Source: Gandjariella thermophila (lineage in GTDB: Bacteria > Actinomycetota > Actinomycetes > Mycobacteriales > Pseudonocardiaceae). Taken from it: a stretch of DNA of 64,000 nt. The stretch lies in contig NZ_BJFL01000009.1 of assembly GCF_005405885.1 (NCBI RefSeq), positions 62,001 through 126,000 of the forward strand. Direction: 5' to 3'. Positions 36,101 through 44,791 of this stretch are shown here, piece after piece. The translations under genes were made by a program, and so were the position numbers. The notes beneath the pieces were generated by a model that saw only the letters and a program-made list of their open reading frames with translations, was not told where the DNA came from and did no database searches. Positions within the stretch are counted from its first letter, which is position 1. Every line of letters begins with the position of its first letter.

Positions 36101-37299
36101 CCGGTGGGGTGTGGGCGGACGTGGTCGGCCAGCCGGCCGCGGTGGACGAACTCGCGGCCGCGGCCGACGCGGCGGCCGCGCTGGTCGCCGGCCGGCCAGC
36201 GGTGCGCGGCGCGATGACGCACGCCTGGCTGTTCACCGGCCCGCCCGGGTCCGGCCGCTCGGTCGCGGCCCGCGCCTTCGCCGCAGCCCTGCAGTGCACC
36301 AGCCGCACCGGGCCGCCCGGCTGCGGCGCGTGTTCCGGCTGCCGGACCACGCTCGCCGGCACCCACGCCGACGTGCGGCTGGTGGTGCCGGAGGGGCTGT
36401 CCATCTCGGTGGCCGAGATGCGGTCGCTGGTGCAGGCGGCGGCCCGCCGGCCGACCACCGGGCACTGGCAGGTGGTGCTGATCGAGGACGCCGACCGGTT
36501 GACCGAGGGCGCGGCGAACGCGCTGCTGAAGGCCGTGGAGGAACCGCCGGCGCGGACCGTGTTCCTGCTCTGCGCCCCGTCCGACCACCCCGAGGATGTC
36601 TCGGTCACCATCCGCTCCCGCTGCCGGGCGGTCTCCCTGCGCACACCGTCCGCCTCGGCCATCGCCGAGGTGCTGCACCGCCGGGACGGCATCGACGAGG
36701 ACACCGCCCGCTGGGCCGCCTCGGTGTGCGGCGGGCACGTCGGCCGGGCCCGCCGCCTGGCCACCGACCCGGCCGCCCGGGAGCGGCGGGCGGCGGTGCT
36801 GCGCGTGCCACTCGCACTGCGCCGGCTCTCCGATGTGTTCGCCCTGTCCGACGAACTCGTCAAGGCGGTGGAGGACGAGGCGAGCACGGTGAACGAGGCG
36901 CGCGACGAGGCCGAGCGGCAGGCGCTGGAGACGGCGATGGGCGCCGGTGGCACCGGCAAGGGCACCGCCGCGGCCAGCCGGGGCGCCAAGGGCGCGATCC
37001 GCGAGCTGGAGCGCCGGCAGAAGTCGCGCAGCACCCGCACCCAGCGCGACACCCTCGACCTCGCCCTGGTCGACCTGGCCGGCTTCTACCGGGACGTGCT
37101 GGTCACCGCGGCCGGGGCGAACGTGCCGCTGAACCACCCGGACCGGGTGGAGGACTCGGCGCGTGCGGCGGCGGCCTGGACCCCGGAGTCCACGCTGCGC
37201 CGGCTGGAGGCCGTGCTCGCCTGCCGGGAGGCCATCGAGCTGAACGTCAAGCCCCGGGTGGCCATCGAGGCCATGGTGACCACGCTGCACCACGGCTGA
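36097..37299 (+). CDS. holB: DNA polymerase III delta' subunit
   Basis: 400-residue clamp-loader subunit. The P-loop is GPPGSGRSVAARAF, with Arg replacing Lys, as fits a delta' that does not hydrolyse ATP. A zinc module of four cysteines follows (CTS...CGACSGC), then LLKAVEEPP and the Ser-Arg-Cys sensor SRCR. A Gly/Ala/Lys-rich insertion lies near residues 285-310. The GTG at 36097, beginning VTGGVWADVVGQ, is the family start and overlaps the linker stop. Confidence 0.94.
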   Translation: MTGGVWADVVGQPAAVDELAAAADAAAALVAGRPAVRGAMTHAWLFTGPPGSGRSVAARAFAAALQCTSRTGPPGCGACSGCRTTLAGTHADVRLVVPEGLSISVAEMRSLVQAAARRPTTGHWQVVLIEDADRLTEGAANALLKAVEEPPARTVFLLCAPSDHPEDVSVTIRSRCRAVSLRTPSASAIAEVLHRRDGIDEDTARWAASVCGGHVGRARRLATDPAARERRAAVLRVPLALRRLSDVFALSDELVKAVEDEASTVNEARDEAERQALETAMGAGGTGKGTAAASRGAKGAIRELERRQKSRSTRTQRDTLDLALVDLAGFYRDVLVTAAGANVPLNHPDRVEDSARAAAAWTPESTLRRLEAVLACREAIELNVKPRVAIEAMVTTLHHG

Positions 37300-37313
37300 A
37301 CCCGGTCCCGGAT

Positions 37314-38075
37314 CTACCGGGCCAGCCAGCCGCCGTCCACCACGAGCAGGTGGCCGTTGACGTAGTCCGAGGCGCGGGAGGCGAGGAACACCGCCGCGCC
37401 GACCAGGTCCTCCGGGGTGCCCCACCGGCCGGCCGGGATGCGTGCGGAGATGGCCGCGCCGCGCTCCGGGTCGGCGCGCAGCGCGGCGGTGGCGTCGGTG
37501 TCGATGTAGCCGGGCGCGATCGCGTTGACCTGGATGCCGTGCGCCGCCCATTCGTTGGCCAGCGCCCTGGTCAGGCCGGCGACCGCGTGCTTGCCCGCCG
37601 CGTAGGCGGGCACCAGGATGCCGCCCTGGAAGCTCAGCAGCGAGGCGATGTTCACGATCTTGCCGGAGCGCCTGGCGAGCATCTGCCTGCCGACCACCTG
37701 GGACAGCGCGAACACCGAGTCCAGGTCCACGGCCAGCACCCGGCGCCAGTTCGTCAGGTGGACCTCGGCGGCCGGCTCGCGGTGGATGATCCCGGCGTTG
37801 TTCACCAGCACGTCGATCCGCCGCTCGTGCAGCAGGCCGGACAGCGCGGGCGCCACCGCCTCCGGATCGCTGAGGTCCACCGCCATCGGCGTCACGCGGG
37901 CGCCCAGTTCCCGCGCCGCGCTGGTCACCTCGTCGAGGTTGTCCAACCGGCCTAGCAGTACCAGGTCGGCGCCTGCGAACCCGAGCGCGATCGCCCGACC
38001 GATGCCGGTGCGCGCCCCGGTCACCAGCGCGGTCCGGCCGCGCAGCGAGAACAAACCACCGTCCGATGTGGACAC
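37314..38075 (-). CDS. Short-chain dehydrogenase, KduD-like
   Basis: 253-residue NAD(P)-dependent oxidoreductase. Cofactor motif is TGARTGIG, NNAG is present, the catalytic Ser is in IASLLSFQGG and the Y-x-x-x-K is YAAGK. FQGGILVPAY resembles 2-deoxy-D-gluconate 3-dehydrogenase (KduD), but the substrate cannot be fixed from sequence. The start is GTG 38075, or TTG 38087. It converges on holB with 14 bases between. Confidence 0.85.
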   Translation of the reverse strand: MSTSDGGLFSLRGRTALVTGARTGIGRAIALGFAGADLVLLGRLDNLDEVTSAARELGARVTPMAVDLSDPEAVAPALSGLLHERRIDVLVNNAGIIHREPAAEVHLTNWRRVLAVDLDSVFALSQVVGRQMLARRSGKIVNIASLLSFQGGILVPAYAAGKHAVAGLTRALANEWAAHGIQVNAIAPGYIDTDATAALRADPERGAAISARIPAGRWGTPEDLVGAAVFLASRASDYVNGHLLVVDGGWLAR

Positions 38076-38154
38076 TGTGACCCCCAAAATCCGAGTTGCC
38101 TCGGGTATACCGGTCGCACGCGGACCAAACCACGCCCGCGCGGGGGATCACCGG

Positions 38155-39738
38155 TCAGGGGGTTGGGCGGCGGGGGCGCCGGCTGGGCAGCGCGGCGACG
38201 ATGATGCTCCCGGCGAGCAGCATCGCGGTGCCAGTCAGGAACATCGGCACGGCCTGGTACGCGGCGGTGGTGTAGGCCAGCGGCGGTGCGGCGTACCCGC
38301 CGGGACCGCCAGGCGTCACCCCGCCGGCCGCCGCGGCGCAGACCACCCCGCCGGTCGGTGCGTACGCCCTGCTGATCTGCTCGCCCAGCGAGACCTGGGC
38401 CAGCGCCGAGGGCAGGTTGGGCAGCCCGAGCGCGTCGGTGGGTAGCAGTTGCAGGTCGAGCAATCGGGCCACCGCGGAGAGCTGGAACCCGGCGAACGGC
38501 TGGGTCATCGCCGCCTTCTTGATGTCCAGCTCGGCGTTCTGCAGCCGCAGCACGCCGACGTCGATCTTCGGCAGGTTGCCCGGCGCCGGGCTGCCGTTGG
38601 GCAGCAGGCCGCCGACGACCGGCAGCTTCGGTAGCTGCGACGAGTTCGGACCGGGGATCGGGATACCGATCGGCACGTCCAGCTTCTGGTTGGCAGCGTC
38701 CAGCGTGCCCAGCACCTTGCCGCCCTGGCTGACCCGCAGCACCGGCGCGGTGTAGTCCACGGTTGAGGTCTTCTCGTCGCCGGTCGAGGTCACCGTGAGG
38801 GTCGGCGGGGTGACCACGTCGATCCGGATCTCCATCGGCGTGCCGGCGAGCAGCCGGATGCCGGCCACCTGCAGCGTGGAGGTGGAGCGCACCGCCTTGT
38901 TCGCCGAGCCGGGCAGGTCGACCAGCCGGACCGTGGAGTGCGCGAGCATGGTGTCCGGCACGCTCAGCAGCGACCCGGTGGCGTCCGCGGTCGCCTTGCC
39001 GGAGAGCAGCCCGCCGAGTTGGCTGAGCGGGCCCGACATCTGGTTTAACCCGTCGACCAGCGGCTTCGGGTCGGGCAGCCGGGGCGTCGGGCCGAGCTGG
39101 CCGCTGAGGTTCTGGTTGGACGGCAGTGACGGGATCGCGTTGAGCGCGGACAGGCTGGCCATGGAAATCCGCGCGTCCGCGATCGGGTCGACGCAGGGGC
39201 CCGTGCGCTCGTCCCACCGCGCCTGCGCGCTTCCGTTCAGCAGGCCGACCTTGACCAGCGCGTCCAGCGGCGAGGACGGCGGGTTGATCCCACCGGTGGT
39301 CGGCGTGGGGTTGTCCGGCAACGCCGTCTGCACCACCGCGCCCGGCGGCGTCGGCGCCCGGCCCTCGACCGCCGCCCCACCGGGTTCCGCCTGTGCCACC
39401 GCGCGCTCGTAGCCCAGCGCCGCCTCCGAGTTGGCCTGCGCGCTGGCCAGCCCGAAACCGATCTCGGCCAGCGGCTGCTTGGGCAGTTGCTCCGACTCGC
39501 CCGGCATGATCGACTGGGTGGGCACGGCGCCAGGCAGCGCCCGGATCAGCGACAGCCCGGTGCCGGCGTCACCCACCGCGTGGCCGGGCGGCCGCGGCGC
39601 CTCGGTCGGCGCCTGGCCGGGGTTGACCGGGGTGGGTGTCGGCGTGGTCGACGGCGTCGCGGCAGCCGGGGCGGCACACAGCGCGAGCAGAACCGCCACG
39701 GCCAGCATGGCCATGCTCAACGGCGGCCGTCCGCGCAT
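38155..39738 (-). CDS. Exported, C-terminally anchored surface protein, unknown function
   Basis: 527 residues. Signal peptide AMLAVAVLLALCAAPAAA, then a Thr/Pro-rich stretch, a long soluble part rich in Leu, Pro and Asn (SLSALNAIPSLPSNQNLSGQ, PIGIPIPGPNSSQLPKLP), and a C-terminal helix (AVPMFLTGTAMLLAGSIIVAA) with a short Arg/Pro tail. That layout is a cell-wall or membrane-anchored surface protein without an LPXTG motif. ATG 39738 is chosen for the AGGAGG eight bases upstream. No family recognised. Confidence 0.8.
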   Translation of the reverse strand: MRGRPPLSMAMLAVAVLLALCAAPAAATPSTTPTPTPVNPGQAPTEAPRPPGHAVGDAGTGLSLIRALPGAVPTQSIMPGESEQLPKQPLAEIGFGLASAQANSEAALGYERAVAQAEPGGAAVEGRAPTPPGAVVQTALPDNPTPTTGGINPPSSPLDALVKVGLLNGSAQARWDERTGPCVDPIADARISMASLSALNAIPSLPSNQNLSGQLGPTPRLPDPKPLVDGLNQMSGPLSQLGGLLSGKATADATGSLLSVPDTMLAHSTVRLVDLPGSANKAVRSTSTLQVAGIRLLAGTPMEIRIDVVTPPTLTVTSTGDEKTSTVDYTAPVLRVSQGGKVLGTLDAANQKLDVPIGIPIPGPNSSQLPKLPVVGGLLPNGSPAPGNLPKIDVGVLRLQNAELDIKKAAMTQPFAGFQLSAVARLLDLQLLPTDALGLPNLPSALAQVSLGEQISRAYAPTGGVVCAAAAGGVTPGGPGGYAAPPLAYTTAAYQAVPMFLTGTAMLLAGSIIVAALPSRRPRRPTP

Positions 39739-39848
39739 CGGGTGAACCTCCTCGGCGCGCGACCTGAGATGCATGTCACGCGCCTAACTTCAACGATCGG
39801 CCTGCTTATCGGTGACGGCGGGCCAGCAGCTACACTATGCCCCGTCTT

Positions 39849-39922
39849 GCCGCCTTAGCTCAGTCGGCCAGAGCGACGCACTCGTAATGCGTAGGTCGAG
39901 GGTTCGATTCCCTCAGGCGGCT
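39849..39922 (+). tRNA. tRNA-Thr (anticodon CGT)
   Basis: 74 nt with all stems: acceptor GCCGCCT/AGGCGGC, D stem GCTC/GAGC, anticodon stem ACGCA/TGCGT with loop CTCGTAA, T stem GAGGG/CCCTC with TTCGATT. Discriminator T; CCA is not encoded. A TACACT -10 lies at 39831-39836. Confidence 0.97.
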
Positions 39923-39936
39923 CAGCGCCTACCAGG

Positions 39937-39974
39937 CACGACGGGGGTCTCCTACCCGGGAAGCCCCCGTCGTG
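39937..39974 (+). terminator. Terminator after tRNA-Thr
   Basis: Perfect 11-bp stem CACGACGGGGG / CCCCCGTCGTG, 16-base loop, followed by GTCTTG. It could also serve the minus-strand NmrA-like gene that ends at 40004. Confidence 0.75.
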
Positions 39975-40003
39975 GTCTTGGGGGCCCGCATCACGCAGCC
40001 GAG

Positions 40004-40738
40004 TCAGCGCGTGAGCCACTCCCGATACGCGGTCTTGGCGATAACGGCGCCCTCCTTGGCGATGAGGACGTCGCCCGAGGCGGCGGCGAGCATCCCGGCG
40101 CTGTTGTCGGTGACGACGACGCGATGGTCACCACGGGCGGCGAGGGTGATCCTGCCCAGCTCGTCGAGCGCGAAGACCTCTGGTCCGGCGATGTTGCGGG
40201 TACCCTGCAGCGGAGCGCCCAGGCCGACGTCGGCCACGGCCTGGGCGACGTCGACCGCGGCGATGGGCTGGACGAGCGTGGCGGGCAGGCGGACAGTGGT
40301 CTCGTCGGCGGTCTCGGTCAGTACCGCGTCAATGAACTCGAAGAACTGCGTGGCGCGGACGATCGAGTACGGCACGGGGCCGGCCTTGAGGATGTCCTCC
40401 TGCAGCACCTTGGCGCGGTAATAGACCAGGCTCGGCACCTGGTCGGCGCCCACGATCGAGAGGATGACCGCGTGGCCGACGCCGGCAGCCTCGGCGGCCG
40501 TCAGCAGGTTGTCCATGGTCTCGTGGAAGAACCCGAGCGAGGCTTCGTCGAAGGTCGGCGAGTTCGTCAGGTTGACCACGACGTCGGCTCCCGCCAGCGC
40601 GTCGCGCAGGCCCTGCCCGCTGAGCAGGTCCACACCGGTGGACAGCGAGTGCGGCACCGCCTCCTGCCCGCTCGCGGTCAGAATCTTGACGACCTGCGAT
40701 CCAATGAGCCCCGTCCCCCCGATGACGGCGATCTTCAT
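40004..40738 (-). CDS. NmrA-like NAD(P)-binding protein
   Basis: 244-residue atypical SDR. The N-terminal dinucleotide motif is VIGGTGLIGSQVV, followed by VVNLTNSP and the segment YYRAKVLQEDILKAG that includes the Tyr-x-x-x-Lys. Such proteins act as redox sensors or quinone/uridine-type oxidoreductases; the substrate is unknown. The ATG overlaps the stop of a small upstream frame. It starts the accessory region after the tRNA. Confidence 0.85.
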   Translation of the reverse strand: MKIAVIGGTGLIGSQVVKILTASGQEAVPHSLSTGVDLLSGQGLRDALAGADVVVNLTNSPTFDEASLGFFHETMDNLLTAAEAAGVGHAVILSIVGADQVPSLVYYRAKVLQEDILKAGPVPYSIVRATQFFEFIDAVLTETADETTVRLPATLVQPIAAVDVAQAVADVGLGAPLQGTRNIAGPEVFALDELGRITLAARGDHRVVVTDNSAGMLAAASGDVLIAKEGAVIAKTAYREWLTR

Positions 40739-40875
40739 TTCTTTGACCTTTCTTGTTCTCGGAGATGAAATGTCCGAGCACGACGGGGTGCGGCTGAGCT
40801 CGCCGTCAGTTTTCGCGCGGGCCCGGCGGTTCGGTCGTGGCTTCCACCGGTGGTCGTCGACTCGATGTCCGACAT
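40735..40875 (-). CDS. Leader ORF coupled to the NmrA-like gene (46 aa)
   Basis: A 46-codon frame beginning MSDIESTTTGGSHD whose TGA overlaps the NmrA-like ATG (ATGA). Unlike the linkers elsewhere it has no gene just upstream. Its start codon lies inside a perfect palindrome (40863-40877). It may be a regulatory leader peptide or simply the true upstream part of the mRNA. No domain. Confidence 0.35.
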   Translation of the reverse strand: MSDIESTTTGGSHDRTAGPARKLTASSAAPRRARTFHLREQERSKK

Positions 40876-40877
40876 CG
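40863..40877. promoter_or_regulatory. Perfect 15-bp palindrome CGATGTC-C-GACATCG
   Basis: Seven-base arms around one base, 125 bases upstream of the NmrA-like ATG. It is a plausible operator for a dimeric repressor; none is encoded next to it. Confidence 0.45.
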
Positions 40878-41428
40878 AAAGACCTCTCCGAGGATGGGCT
40901 GCGGAGAGCCCGCTCACCTGCCAGGACCGGACGGCCGTACGGGTTGTGACACCTCGCTTGGCTTTTTATTCAGCAGCCCCGCCCCTGGCACAACCGGCGG
41001 CATGCGAGCACCCCGTCAAGGTCGAGCATGCCGTTGACGGTGGCGCATCAACCTGGGGCTTTGGTCCTCACGACGGAGGGCTGCCGCGCGACCATTGCCG
41101 GAGAGCTCCCGGAGTTCTGCCGCACCTCAGCCACCACACCCGAGGAGTTCCGGCGCCGCCGAAGCGCCGGCAGACCTCAAGATCGCCCAGGCAAGAGACG
41201 CCCGCAGCCGCTGGGTCGGCCTCCTGCGCCAAGCGCCCCCTGACCGCATACGCGCAGGCCAGGGGGCTTCTGGCGGCGGCTCGTCCGCTGGCCCACCGGC
41301 GAATGCCCGTCCGCCGGCCGTCATCCGGGTGCGAGCGTCCGCGAGGGTCCCATGTCACGCCTGGCCGGCGCGCTGATCACGAACATGGGCCCGTCATCGA
41401 TGCTGCCCGGCTGGCACCGTCAACCTTT
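40876..41428. other. Gene-poor stretch
   Basis: About 550 bases. No reading frame here has the codon pattern, start signals or family resemblance of a gene. Apart from the palindrome at its left edge I see nothing specific. Confidence 0.5.
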
Positions 41429-41974
41429 TCAGCCGACGAAGTTCCACAGCCTGTCGGTGGAGTACCACGCCTTCTCCAGCCGCAACTCGGTCCAGTCGTC
41501 AGTACCGGCCGATGCGAGTGCGACCGCCAGGGTCGGTTCATTCAACGGGCTGATCAGAAAGCTCGTGTCGGCCGCCCGTGTGATGAGCCATCGCTGCGCG
41601 CGTGAACCGTTGCAGGTGCGGACCACGACCTGCTGGTGGAGTGTGAAGCTCGCGTTCAGCGGCTCCAGGCACTTACCGCCCTTGGCATTCTGAATAGTCA
41701 CACCAGCAAGGCCCGTGCCGATGATGTTCCACTGGTCGCTGGTGAAGCTGTCCCAGGCGGGGGCGCGCACGGCGCGGGCGTTGGCGTCCCCCGCGGAATC
41801 GAGTGCCGTGACCCAGCGACTGCCGTTGTGCCGGCTCACGATCTGGTACGAGCCCGGCTGCGGGACCACCTGTTTCGGCTGGGGGGCCGCCGTCGCCGCG
41901 CACGGGGCGAAGATGATCCCGATGGCCGCCGCCGTTGACGCCACGGCAACTTTCAGACCCTTGCTGATCCGCAT
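41429..41974 (-). CDS. Secreted ricin-B-lectin-like protein
   Basis: 181 residues. The signal peptide (KGLKVAVASTAAAIGIIF, cut after ATAA) is followed by one beta-trefoil-like domain with Q/W repeats: QWNIIG, GGKCLEPLN, RTCNGSRAQRWLI and RLWNFVG. These bind carbohydrates in many actinomycete exoenzymes, but no catalytic domain is attached here. ATG has AGGAG six bases upstream. The region upstream is noticeably richer in A+T than the rest of the window, fitting acquired DNA. Confidence 0.8.
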   Translation of the reverse strand: MRISKGLKVAVASTAAAIGIIFAPCAATAAPQPKQVVPQPGSYQIVSRHNGSRWVTALDSAGDANARAVRAPAWDSFTSDQWNIIGTGLAGVTIQNAKGGKCLEPLNASFTLHQQVVVRTCNGSRAQRWLITRAADTSFLISPLNEPTLAVALASAGTDDWTELRLEKAWYSTDRLWNFVG

Positions 41975-42532
41975 TCTATTCTCCTATCCGCATACCCAGA
42001 GCTTCGACTGTCATTGAGGAATGCCGGCGAAGCCATGGGTACCTTGCTCGGCAATCCAAGGCGAGAAAACGAAGATCAACAGAAACGGAAGATAGGTAAC
42101 TCGCCCGCGCTCCGTGCGCAAGCAGAATCGAGCTAGCCTCTCTCCTCTCGGGGTATCGCAGATGCGTCGTCGCACCATGCGAGCGGCTTTCCCGGCAGCC
42201 CAATGCTATTCGCAGGCATGTTTGCATCAAGTTGCTGACAGGGTGATTCGCGGGCTCGTCAGAGTGATGTCACCGCATCGAGTTCCGCCCCAACGCAACT
42301 ACTGATAGCAGAAGGAATCTTGCAGCGACAGCGGTTCTCCGGCTGCTGGTCCCGACTTGGCTCGCGTTGGTGCGCACGCCCGAGGTCGACACCCGCGCGA
42401 CGGGCACTCATCGCGCGATTCGCTGGGCACGTGCGCGGTGTTCCGCGCCTGCCCGTACGCGCTGGCGTGTGTCGTGGCGGCCAACGGGGACGACGCGGTG
42501 GCTGAGCCTCTGATGGTTCCAGAGGCCGCCGC
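41975..42532. other. Gene-poor, AT-richer stretch
   Basis: About 560 bases. The left 330 bases are clearly lower in GC than neighbours. A plus-strand frame ending at 42542 contains TCAVFRACPYALACVVAANG and could be a short or decayed gene, but it has no convincing start and resembles no family I know. No repeat of the tRNA-Thr 3' end was seen here. Confidence 0.4.
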
Positions 42533-43369
42533 TCAGTTCTGACCGCTTCGTCCCTGCCGGGGACCGTCGAGGCCACGGCGGGGAGCGTTCGCCACGGGTG
42601 CGGTCGGGGTGGCTGCCCTGGCCACGGATCCGGTGCCGCGCTGGGTCGCGGCGTCCTGAGACTCCGGGTTCGTGGTCAGGCTGTCGCTGACGGCGCGTTG
42701 CAGGTGGCGGTGCGCGCCGGCGAGTTCCTGACCTGTCTGCTGCGCCTGCTTGGCCAGCGGGTCGGTGTCGCTCACGGTGTTGGTTTCGGCGGCGCGGAGC
42801 AGCACGCCGATGTGGCCGTGCAAGCGGTGGTGCACGCCGGTAAACGTGATCACCTGGTGTTGGAGCTCGAGAGTGGGCGAGGTACGGGCCAGTGCTTTGA
42901 TCACGGTTTCCTGCCACCACTGGCAGACCTGCCCGTAGTGCCGTTCAGCGGCCAGCCGGTAGTGCGGGGCCACCTGAGCGTCGAGTGCGACGCGAATCAG
43001 TTCCTGGCTGCAGTCGACCAGTTCTCGGGCGGTCGTGGTCATCGCGTAGGCCCATTCCCACTGCTCTCGCTGCGTGCTGGCCCGGCGCTCCTGCCGGGCC
43101 TCGGCAAGCTGGTTGGCGGCCAGCTTGACCTGTTCCCACGCCCACCGCGAATGGGAGTGCGCACCCTGAGCGGCCCCGGCCGCCTGCTCGGCATGGCTCT
43201 CGGTGGCCCGGGTCAGTTCGCGGACTCGGCTTGCGAGCTGCTCGGCCTGCCGGGCTCGGCGGTGAGCCAGCCACAGCTGCCACGCGGCGACCCCGACGGC
43301 GATGATCGCCACGCCCGCGGCGATCCACGTGGCAACCTCCACCGTCTGCATGGGGGCAGACCCTGACAC
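42533..43369 (-). CDS. Membrane-anchored coiled-coil protein, unknown function
   Basis: 278 residues: one N-terminal transmembrane helix (VATWIAAGVAIIAVGVAAW), then a long helical stretch rich in Ala, Glu, Arg and Gln (HRRARQAEQLASRVRELTRA) likely to be coiled coil, a Trp-rich middle (YGQVCQWWQETVIKALAR) and a disordered tail. The start may be GTG 43369 or ATG 43351. Such proteins are common as strain-variable genes in actinomycetes. No family recognised. Confidence 0.65.
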   Translation of the reverse strand: MSGSAPMQTVEVATWIAAGVAIIAVGVAAWQLWLAHRRARQAEQLASRVRELTRATESHAEQAAGAAQGAHSHSRWAWEQVKLAANQLAEARQERRASTQREQWEWAYAMTTTARELVDCSQELIRVALDAQVAPHYRLAAERHYGQVCQWWQETVIKALARTSPTLELQHQVITFTGVHHRLHGHIGVLLRAAETNTVSDTDPLAKQAQQTGQELAGAHRHLQRAVSDSLTTNPESQDAATQRGTGSVARAATPTAPVANAPRRGLDGPRQGRSGQN

Positions 43370-43487
43370 ATGGTGGCCCGTTGCGACGACCGGGTGAGCA
43401 AGATTTCACCATTCACGACCACCGCGACGGCCACCATCGAGACGCCCGAGCAGCAGTCGTGCGGGAACGAGGCGGGCGGCCGTCGGA

Positions 43488-43676
43488 TCAGTGGGCGGGC
43501 CGGGTGAGGTCGACCAGCGCGTCGTGGACCCGGAGCAGGTGATCCCGCTGCCGGCGCAGATCGCGCCGGTAGGCCGGGTTGTCGGTGTGCGAGATCTCGG
43601 CGGAGAGGTCACCGAGCCGCGAGGTGAGGAAGTCGCGCAGCGCGACGGCCTCGTCGTCGGACAGTTCGAGCAGCAT
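43488..43676 (-). CDS. Small helical protein, unknown function
   Basis: 62 residues (MLLELSDDEAVALRDFLTSR at the start, then a second helix with Arg/His). The length and acidic-to-basic helix pair are like small hypothetical proteins seen across actinomycetes. ATG 43676 follows the stop of the Cys-rich gene by one base, so they are coupled. Confidence 0.7.
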   Translation of the reverse strand: MLLELSDDEAVALRDFLTSRLGDLSAEISHTDNPAYRRDLRRQRDHLLRVHDALVDLTRPAH

Positions 43677-43677
43677 G

Positions 43678-43917
43678 TCACGCCAGCGTGCGCAGTGCGC
43701 TGACCAGCCGGGGAAACCGCACCGTGCGGTGCGCCCGGAGCCGTTCCGCGAGGGCACCGCACTTGCGGCAGCGCCGGCTGGTCGCGGCCATCCAGGTGTC
43801 CTGGCCGCACGGGCCGGAGCAGCGGCGGAACACCATCCGCACGCGTAGCTGCCGGAGTTCGGCGTAGGGATCGGCCTCGGGCCGCCCCGGGCGCCAGCCG
43901 AGCAGCCTCATGGTCAC
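43678..43917 (-). CDS. Small Cys-rich (zinc-ribbon-like) protein
   Basis: 79 residues, very basic. Cysteine spacing CSGPC...CRKC suggests a zinc knuckle. GGAGG lies seven bases before GTG 43917 (GTG 43920 and ATG 43911 are alternatives). It is followed one base later by the small helical protein. Function unknown; it could bind nucleic acid. Confidence 0.6.
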   Translation of the reverse strand: MTMRLLGWRPGRPEADPYAELRQLRVRMVFRRCSGPCGQDTWMAATSRRCRKCGALAERLRAHRTVRFPRLVSALRTLA

Positions 43918-44109
43918 CACTTCCCCTCCGGGACGACGGACTCGTGCTGCCGGCCGCCCCTCCGAGAGCCGGCGTTACCGCTGGTCGCATCGCCTGTCAG
44001 GAATGTCGGCCATTCGGCGCCAGCCGTGCAGCATCTTCACCACCTTGTGTGAGCCCGACCCGCGTCACGACTCGCCAGCGTGGGTGTCGAAGGCCCGGAT
44101 GCGGCCGGT

Positions 44110-44580
44110 TCAGCGATTGGGGCGCAATGTCCAGACCACGGTCAGTTCCGCTGTGGTCACCCCGTCCGCGTTGCCGACGATCACCGGGACCGGAAACTCG
44201 GGGCGCTCGCCGGCGTCCAGTTCGGCGACCACCTCCTCCGCCGGCCGGCCCAGCACGGCCTCCGCGCGCAGCGGCCCGAGCGCGAGCTTGCGGTACTCGA
44301 CCTCGGCCCTGGCCACCAGCGGGGTGGCCCGGTCCAGGCAGTGCCCGAACGCGGCGAGCACCACCGCGCCGGACGCCGTCTCGCCGAGCCCGAAGATCAT
44401 CGCCGCGTGCGGCCCGCCGACGTGGTTCCGCTGGTCCGGATGGTCCGGCAGGGTCGCCACCACCCGCCCGGCGGCGACCTCGACGAACTCGACGCCGGTC
44501 GTGCGCACCCACGGCACGGTTTGCTTCATCAACTCGCCCAGCGACTCGCGCTCGGCATCCGTGGCGCTCATGGCGGGCAT
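44110..44580 (-). CDS. PaaI/DUF4442-type hot-dog thioesterase
   Basis: 156 residues with the hot-dog helix HVGGPHAAMIFGLGETASG and the conserved RNHVGG turn. It is likely an acyl-CoA thioesterase or a non-catalytic DUF4442 relative. Two ATGs nine bases apart (44580, 44571) are both possible starts. It is divergent from glyA. Confidence 0.85.
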   Translation of the reverse strand: MPAMSATDAERESLGELMKQTVPWVRTTGVEFVEVAAGRVVATLPDHPDQRNHVGGPHAAMIFGLGETASGAVVLAAFGHCLDRATPLVARAEVEYRKLALGPLRAEAVLGRPAEEVVAELDAGERPEFPVPVIVGNADGVTTAELTVVWTLRPNR

Positions 44581-44678
44581 GTTACTCGTCAGTAGAGCAC
44601 TGATACCAGCATCGGTTCCGGATCATCACGGGAACGCGGAAAGACTCGAACCGGGGACCGGAGTGGCCTAGCATCGGG

Positions 44679-44757
44679 ATCAGTCGCGACTGGCGCGTTC
44701 GGGTGGAAATGACCACCGGGGAGCGATCGAGCGGAACGGCACCGTGCGCCTGGGTGC
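44679..44757 (+). promoter_or_regulatory. ZTP (pfl) riboswitch upstream of glyA
   Basis: The leader contains the conserved landmarks of the pfl/ZTP motif in order: TCGCGACTGGCG, a hairpin GGTGG-AAATG-ACCACC leading into CACCGGGGAGCG, a variable loop, then CCGTGCGCCTGGGT. ZTP riboswitches sense 5-aminoimidazole-4-carboxamide ribotides that build up when 10-formyl-THF is short, and glyA is a classic target. The SD AGGAGG starts 24 bases after the motif. CCAGTC near 44772 could pair with GACTGG in the aptamer and may form the expression platform. Confidence 0.8.
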
Positions 44758-44791
44758 GTCCGCCCGGACCACCAGTCCCCAGGAGGAACCG

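Noticed and set aside
40850-41605. Plus-strand 251-codon frame after the NmrA-like gene
   Set aside because: No family signal; it runs antisense into the ricin-type gene, which has a clear signal peptide and SD.
39849-44110. Integrated element with att sites at tRNA-Thr
   Set aside because: No repeat of the tRNA 3' end, integrase or excisionase gene was found, so only an accessory region is claimed.
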